From NCBI GenBank assembly GCA_945885625.1, contig CAMCYS010000001.1:352242-416241 (forward strand): a DNA stretch of 64,000 bases, read 5' to 3'. The position numbers and the translations under genes are program-made. Source of the DNA: Bifidobacterium breve. Lineage in GTDB: Bacteria; Actinomycetota; Actinomycetes; Nanopelagicales; Nanopelagicaceae. The notes beneath the pieces are model-generated. The model saw only the letters and a program-made list of their open reading frames with translations. It ran no database searches and was not told where the DNA came from. Shown here piece after piece: positions 59,216 through 64,000 of the stretch. Position 1 is the stretch's first letter. Each line of letters opens with the position of its first letter.

Positions 59216-60847
59216 TTACCAGATGTACTTCAAATCAGCTGGACGATAATCCAGATCTTCATTTAAGTACGGTGCTTTCTTGATGTACTGCTGTAGATAG
59301 CCAGGTGTTCCTACTTTTCCAGTACCGGCAGCATGAGCCAAGATCTTGACCCAAGCCATCATCTGCTTCAAGGTGAAGTTCTGATGACCAACACCTGATG
59401 GTGCTGGTGGGCCAGATAGATTTGGCAGACCTTGCGCGGTGTAAACGGTGTAGGTCTCAGGGGTCATCGCATAAAGCGAAACCACATTCCAGACTGGCTT
59501 CAACGCTCGCGCTTCAGCACGTTCTTCTGAAGTTTTAGCAGCATCACGGGCAGCTTCATATGTTGCCAACTTGGCCTCATAAACTGCGCGAGCCTTATCT
59601 ACATAGAGAGCACTGTTACCCGCAAATACCAGACGATCTGCTTCATTTGAAAGCAGTACAACTGGCTTAGTGGTATCAAACTTGCTCGCATCTAGCGCCT
59701 TTAACTTAGCAACAGCTGCTGGGTCGCCCTTGACGCGTGGCGCCAATGAAAGTACGCCAAGCATGCCATTGATGCCATCATCACCTGATAGACCTAAGTT
59801 ATAACGACCAGCATCGGCTGGGTCTAACAAACTAAACCAGTCGGTCTTAGTGTTGTCATAGAAGCCAGGGCCGGTGATTTCAGAGATCGCTTGACCTCCG
59901 AAGGTTCCGGTGGCAATTGCTTCGCCGAAGTTTTCTAGAATCGCAACTGTTGCGTTAATGCTCTGTTCGGCAATAACCGCACTTGTGGTGATGCCATCCA
60001 TGTGTGCACTCTTCGCTGGCAAACCAATTAACAAACCGGTTAGCAATAGCGCTGAACGTTGTGGGATACCAGAACCCTTAAGAGCCGCAGGATATTCAAG
60101 TCCTGGTGCGCCAAGGTTTGCGCCCCATGCCTGAAGTAACGCAACGACTTTGCCAAATTCGGCAGCTGCTGTCATGTGGCCAGCTAAACCTTTAACGCCC
60201 ATTGCTGCACAACCTTTAATGGTTGGGTCAGCAAAAACGCTCAAGATATAGAATGCATCACAGAGTGAAAGTAAAGATTGTCCGATTGATGGAGTAACAC
60301 CAGCCATGATGCCGACTGAATCAGCATAAGTTGGGTACTTTTCAACAAACGGGGTGATGATCGAACCAGCTTGGGAAGATCCGTAAACAACACCTTTCTT
60401 TACGGTGTACTTCGCGCGAACGGTATCGATTAACTCCTTAAGCATTTCAACCCGATCGGCAGTATTCCAACCGCGTAGACCGCCAGTTGAAACACCATCG
60501 TAAGTTGCTAAGCCATAGCCAGCACGCAACATCGATGTTTCTGGCACATTGCTAGGGGTTAATTCTTCAACCCCTTTAGGAACTGCGATTACACCAGGAA
60601 GTGGGTAAGTAAAACGAATACCGTGGTTCCAGTAAAAGAAAGTTCCGTTGTAACGTGCTGGAACTTTGATCAAGTAGCCAGCGCCATTACTCAAGGTGCC
60701 AGTGCATGTTTCAATGCCAGTTGAAGCGGCAGTTGTACATGTTGGCGCCGCAGCGTGGGCGCTAGGTGTGATTGCAACAGCAGCGGTTGACAACATAACT
60801 GACACACCTACTGCTGCGATTAGCTTGCGCATAGAAATAGTTTTCAT
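59216..60847 (-). CDS. Secreted alpha/beta-hydrolase family enzyme
   Basis: A 543-residue exported protein. A signal peptide (about 1-32, ending AHA-A) is followed by a catalytic domain with the nucleophile elbow GSSQAG (Ser158) preceded by a GLATYDGVSTGG loop, a long helical insertion (about 185-390), a probable acid in LSNEADRLVF near 400, and the late His in GVGHQNF (His488). Two cysteine pairs may form disulfides. It is probably an esterase, lipase or peptidase acting outside the membrane; the substrate is not known. It follows the binding protein of a Liv-type importer by nine bases, suggesting that its products are taken up by that importer. Confidence 0.8.
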   Translation of the reverse strand: MKTISMRKLIAAVGVSVMLSTAAVAITPSAHAAAPTCTTAASTGIETCTGTLSNGAGYLIKVPARYNGTFFYWNHGIRFTYPLPGVIAVPKGVEELTPSNVPETSMLRAGYGLATYDGVSTGGLRGWNTADRVEMLKELIDTVRAKYTVKKGVVYGSSQAGSIITPFVEKYPTYADSVGIMAGVTPSIGQSLLSLCDAFYILSVFADPTIKGCAAMGVKGLAGHMTAAAEFGKVVALLQAWGANLGAPGLEYPAALKGSGIPQRSALLLTGLLIGLPAKSAHMDGITTSAVIAEQSINATVAILENFGEAIATGTFGGQAISEITGPGFYDNTKTDWFSLLDPADAGRYNLGLSGDDGINGMLGVLSLAPRVKGDPAAVAKLKALDASKFDTTKPVVLLSNEADRLVFAGNSALYVDKARAVYEAKLATYEAARDAAKTSEERAEARALKPVWNVVSLYAMTPETYTVYTAQGLPNLSGPPAPSGVGHQNFTLKQMMAWVKILAHAAGTGKVGTPGYLQQYIKKAPYLNEDLDYRPADLKYIW

Positions 60848-60856
60848 TTTTACCTA

Positions 60857-62266
60857 CTAGTTCTTTGGTAGAGCATCAGCAGCGATTGCTGGACGCTTAT
60901 AGTCGGAGACTGTTACTGGACCACTTCCAGAATCAGTTGAATAGACAACGCGAGTTCCACCTATAGGTTGCAGAACTGTTGCTGCGTCATATGCGCCAAT
61001 CCAGAAGCCACTAAATGCTTCGTGAGTGGTTGCTGAATATTGCAGCGGTGTGAACGCAGCGCTTTCAATCTTGCTGCCATTTGACTCCATGTAATCAATA
61101 AAGCAGACGCGACTCAAGGTGCCCTTCTTGGCATTTGCTTGACAGGTCCGGTTGTTCTTAGCTGAGAACACAGTCTTCGTGTTCAAAGTGCCCATAAGTG
61201 CGCCAACTGTCATATAGCCAATATTCATGCCTTGCATAACGTTGTTGTCCCAACGCTTATCAGGACCTTTATTGAACTCATCATTAATCTTCTTAAAGGC
61301 AGTCACGTACTCATCGCTGCTATCGCCTGGGGCTGGAGCATGTGAAGCACTGATCAAGCCATTTATCAGTGGAGCACTTGCGGCTGGAGCGATTCCTCTT
61401 GAGCCAGCGATAGTTTGAATAGTTGTGGCATCAGCGCCAACGCTAATTACTACCCACTTTTCTGGTTTGTAACCCAAAGCGCTTGCGGTTAGAAGAGCAA
61501 CTGCAGTTCCAGAAGAAACAGCCGCAATGATTGCGATTTCAACTCCGTTTGCCTTCAGTTGCGCGATCTGACTTCCCAGACCTGGGTTTGATTGCGTGCC
61601 TGAGATAAAGCTAGCGGCAGTCTTTCTAGCTTCAAAAGTCAGACCAGCCTGGTTGAATCCCTTAAGGGCATTTCGACCGAAGTCATCAGTCTGGTACAAG
61701 ATACCAATCTTCTTATCGGCATAAGTTTCTTTCAGATACTTACCAACAATTTTAGCTTCGGTTACATATGTTCCGAGGGCTGCGAAAGTTGTTGGGTAGG
61801 TAGCCGGCTTATAGAACTCGGTATATCCAGTATTTAGAAATACATCAGGAATCTTGCGACGATTGATGTCCTTGATGACTGCGATATGGGTCTGAGTTCC
61901 AACGCTGCCAACAAATGAGAAAACTTTTTCCTTATTGATAAGGGAAGAGGCAGTAGAAATCGTTAAACCTGCCTTGTAACCATCATCTTTAACTTCTAGA
62001 CGAATCTTCTTTCCGCCAATGCCGCCCTTTGAATTTACATAATCAAAGTAACCGCGCATTGCGTCATCAATTTTGTTATAACCTGGGCTAGCTGGACCAG
62101 TTTGCGGAAGCTGCATACCGAGAACAATGTCGGATGACCCGCTCACATCGCCTGGGGCTGCATTTGCTGGAATTTCAGCAAGCGTCATTGATCCCGCGAT
62201 GAGCACGGCGGTTAGGCCGATTAGCTTTTTGCGAGATAGAGATGCACGTATATTCACTGCGTTCAC
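60857..62266 (-). CDS. Liv-type ABC transporter substrate-binding protein, secreted
   Basis: A type I periplasmic-binding protein of about 466-469 residues from the HAAT (branched-chain amino acid and amide) family. A signal peptide (about 1-36, ending PANAA) precedes VLGMQLPQTGPASPGYNKI, which opens the first lobe, and GILYQTDDFGRNALKGF in the hinge. It is longer than the classic LivJ (about 345 residues) and lacks a lipobox Cys. GTG 62266 gives the longest form; GTG 62257 is spaced better from an AAAGAG site. The ligand may be an amino acid, amide, urea or aromatic compound; not determined. Confidence 0.9.
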   Translation of the reverse strand: MNAVNIRASLSRKKLIGLTAVLIAGSMTLAEIPANAAPGDVSGSSDIVLGMQLPQTGPASPGYNKIDDAMRGYFDYVNSKGGIGGKKIRLEVKDDGYKAGLTISTASSLINKEKVFSFVGSVGTQTHIAVIKDINRRKIPDVFLNTGYTEFYKPATYPTTFAALGTYVTEAKIVGKYLKETYADKKIGILYQTDDFGRNALKGFNQAGLTFEARKTAASFISGTQSNPGLGSQIAQLKANGVEIAIIAAVSSGTAVALLTASALGYKPEKWVVISVGADATTIQTIAGSRGIAPAASAPLINGLISASHAPAPGDSSDEYVTAFKKINDEFNKGPDKRWDNNVMQGMNIGYMTVGALMGTLNTKTVFSAKNNRTCQANAKKGTLSRVCFIDYMESNGSKIESAAFTPLQYSATTHEAFSGFWIGAYDAATVLQPIGGTRVVYSTDSGSGPVTVSDYKRPAIAADALPKN

Positions 62267-62318
62267 TCTTTCTACTTCGATATACCGTCAGGTAGCTTTT
62301 CAACTAACTGGTCGGAAA

Positions 62319-62378
62319 CTGGATCTGAGGTGATCCAGAACACGCTCAAACTAGCAGAGCGTGAACAGAAAGTGAACA
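62319..62378. promoter_or_regulatory. Repeat-rich leader between livM and the binding-protein gene
   Basis: This gap holds a 7-bp perfect inverted repeat CACGCTC-N9-GAGCGTG (62341-62363), within which an extended -10 (TGCTAGTTT) reads on the minus strand. Next to it are two direct copies of GTGAACA spaced 11 bases apart (62361-62367 and 62372-62378), and a 7-bp hairpin CTGGATC-N6-GATCCAG (62319-62338) without a T-run. It could regulate the binding protein and hydrolase separately from the permeases. Confidence 0.4.
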
Positions 62379-62427
62379 AGATGGCCCTTCAAAACAGCAA
62401 TCGTTATTCCGCCGTTATTTGAGCAGA

Positions 62428-63417
62428 CTACTTGTGGCGTGGCTTGTGGTGGTGAAGGGCTCCAGCGATACCAGCTGGGTTTAAGACAACTGTCAGGATT
62501 AGCAAAACCCCAGAAACCATAGCTGGCAGGTAGTCGCCGACTTGAGGCGCTAACTCCCAGCTACCAGTAATTTTATCGATTAGATCTGGCAGGAATACGA
62601 CTAGCGCAGCGCCAAAAAAGGCGCCCGAAATACTGCGCAAACCACCGAGGATGGCGCCGGTTAGCAGCGCAAGTGAAAGTGAAACTGGATAAACGCTTGG
62701 TCCCACAATTCCACGTAAGCCGTACATAGCGCCAGCTAAGCCAGCAAAACCTGATGCAACTACAAAAGTAAAAATCTTTATTCGCTGCACATTGATGCCA
62801 GCAAGGGATGCGGCGATTTCATGATCTCGAACTGCGCGCCAACTGCGGCCGGTACGCGATTTGAAAATATTCAAAGCTAAGAAAAGTGCAATAGTGGCAA
62901 AGGGCAGAATGGCAAATAATTGCCATTGCTCATAACCAATCTCACCTATAGCGCCAGATAGCCATTCTGGTGGATTTCCATAATCAACACTCAGACCGAC
63001 ATCGCCACCGAAGACCGATTCAAATCGAGTAGCTAGAGAAGGAATTGCAAGTGCGATCACTAAAGTTGTACCAGCTAGATATGGGCCCGATAAGCGGGCG
63101 GCGGTAATTCCTAAAATCCAACCGGCAATTAAGGAAACTAGGGCTGCGACAATTATGGACTGCCAATAAGTCAAACCTAAATTCAAGACAACTAAGGCGC
63201 AGGTATATCCACCGACTGCCATGAGCGCACCTTGGCCAAGTGATATCTGGCCAGATAGCCCGGTCAAGAAAGTGATTGATAAAATTCCAACAAAGTAAAT
63301 CAGCACCACTGAAAGCTGACCCTGATTATAAGGATCAAAAACTTTTCCTAAGTAGAAAATAAAGGCGAAGAATATAAGTGATTTAATAACATTACCTTTT
63401 TGGGTCTCTTTAAACAC
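62428..63417 (-). CDS. livM: Branched-chain amino acid-type ABC permease LivM
   Basis: A 329-residue inner-membrane permease with about nine hydrophobic helices. The TGLSGQISLGQGALMAVGGY segment and the coupling loop RAVRDHEIAASLAGINVQRIK are diagnostic of LivM. GTG 63417 overlaps the livH stop by eight bases and is preceded by AGAGGTG; a longer frame has no family N-terminus. It pairs with LivH. The ATPases LivG/LivF are not in this window. Confidence 0.91.
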   Translation of the reverse strand: MFKETQKGNVIKSLIFFAFIFYLGKVFDPYNQGQLSVVLIYFVGILSITFLTGLSGQISLGQGALMAVGGYTCALVVLNLGLTYWQSIIVAALVSLIAGWILGITAARLSGPYLAGTTLVIALAIPSLATRFESVFGGDVGLSVDYGNPPEWLSGAIGEIGYEQWQLFAILPFATIALFLALNIFKSRTGRSWRAVRDHEIAASLAGINVQRIKIFTFVVASGFAGLAGAMYGLRGIVGPSVYPVSLSLALLTGAILGGLRSISGAFFGAALVVFLPDLIDKITGSWELAPQVGDYLPAMVSGVLLILTVVLNPAGIAGALHHHKPRHK

Positions 63418-64000
63418 GACGCACCTCTTTGCTGCCAAGAATTCCCTGTGGCCGCACCAATAACACAATTAAAAGTATTGCCAAGATCGCCAAGAAAATG
63501 TCGGATGGTGAGCTATAAACATTAACAAATGAGATAACTAGACCCAAGATGAAGCCACCTAGAACGCCACCGGGCAAGCTATCTAAGCCGCCTATAACTG
63601 TTGCCGTGAAGCCAATAATCAAAATTAAATCTAGGGTATTTGGCGACAAGTTCGCACTCGGTGTTACAAGTAATCCAGCCAGCGATGAAGCAGCACCTGA
63701 AATCGCCCAACTTAAGGTGCGTACCGAACTGGTGCGAATTCCACTAAGCCGCGCGACTTCCGGGTTAAGCGCGCTGGCACGCATGGCTAGACCCATACCA
63801 GTTTTCTGAAAGAAGATCGTCGTAATAATCAAAGTTACAAATACAATACCGATTACAAATAAATCGAATGCGGTAAATGGCATTACCGTGCCGCCGATTG
63901 AATAACCTAGTGCGCTCACTGGGGTCGGGAAACCACGTTCTTCGGCCGCCCAGATCATACCTGCTGCTGCTTGCAGAATTCCTAAAATACCAAGAGATGC
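63410..64000 (-). CDS. livH: Branched-chain amino acid-type ABC permease LivH (partial)
   Basis: The last 196 codons of a LivH permease; the frame stays open through the end of the window (ASLGILGILQAAAG reads up to position 64000), so the N-terminus lies beyond. It has several membrane helices and the coupling loop RASALNPEVARLSGIRTSSVRTL, and GGLDSLPGGVLGGFILGL near the C-terminus, all typical for LivH. It overlaps livM by eight bases. Confidence 0.92.
   Translation of the reverse strand, partial: ASLGILGILQAAAGMIWAAEERGFPTPVSALGYSIGGTVMPFTAFDLFVIGIVFVTLIITTIFFQKTGMGLAMRASALNPEVARLSGIRTSSVRTLSWAISGAASSLAGLLVTPSANLSPNTLDLILIIGFTATVIGGLDSLPGGVLGGFILGLVISFVNVYSSPSDIFLAILAILLIVLLVRPQGILGSKEVRRV

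Noticed and set aside
62319..62338. 7-bp hairpin as a terminator after livM
   Set aside because: No T-run follows on either strand; kept only as part of a possible regulatory leader.

Overview
The window is a dense, almost entirely coding stretch of an actinobacterial chromosome with moderate G+C by eye. Gene content is clearly actinobacterial: a WhiB protein, mycobacterial-type TatB/HtrA/Mrp block, acyl-CoA carboxylase with an epsilon subunit, DUF3117, DUF3017, GuaB3 and a His-tailed GroEL. The very short intergenic spaces, frequent ATGA/TAATG overlaps, abutting convergent genes and missing alternative sigma factors suggest a streamlined genome. A freshwater acI-type lineage (Nanopelagicales, e.g. 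Planktophila/Nanopelagicus) is my best inference, not a proven identification. No rRNA, tRNA, CRISPR, insertion sequence or prophage was seen, and no gene-free stretch exceeds 300 bases.

Region 1-7 kb (mostly minus): pepA, an O-methyltransferase, htrA, tatB and mrp, then DUF3117, a region-4-only sigma-like protein, an SRPBCC protein, a LOG-family protein and dapD. The order resembles the mycobacterial Rv1201c-Rv1229c region, but sigE and rseA are absent between the methyltransferase and htrA. Region 7-12 kb: SpoIID-like protein, family 2 glycosyltransferase, LCP protein and UDP-glucose dehydrogenase, a cell-surface glycopolymer set. Region 12-18.7 kb: purE/purK, birA, and the acyl-CoA carboxylase genes with maf.

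Region 18.7-33.5 kb is a nucleoside uptake and breakdown island. On the plus strand lie a purine nucleoside phosphorylase, a phosphosugar mutase (likely phosphopentomutase), deoC, an aldehyde dehydrogenase and a short non-catalytic aldehyde dehydrogenase relative. On the minus strand lie a BMP-type binding protein, a double ABC ATPase, two permeases, cdd, deoA and add. Together they could import nucleosides, deaminate and phosphorolyse them, and pass deoxyribose to acetaldehyde and glyceraldehyde-3-phosphate. A second BMP protein is translationally coupled to trpS.

Region 34-49 kb: a CorC-like membrane protein, an orphan sugar-type ABC ATPase, then a long minus-strand block pcrA-sucC-sucD-DUF6350-purN-purH-folD-DUF3017-mdh-icd, flanked by a PIG-L deacetylase and a secreted cyclophilin. 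Region 49-54.6 kb: guaA, guaB3 and an unusually short guaB without CBS domains, then a MerR-type regulator with the CarH adenosylcobalamin signature placed divergently from whiB. Region 54.6-59.2 kb: groES/groEL under a CIRCE-like operator, and tsaE-tsaB-rimI-tsaD. Region 59.2-64 kb: a branched-chain-amino-acid-type ABC importer (livH partial, livM, binding protein) followed by a secreted alpha/beta hydrolase.

A recurring regulatory theme is a TAnnnT hexamer 6-9 bases before start codons without a Shine-Dalgarno site, which suggests common leaderless transcription.
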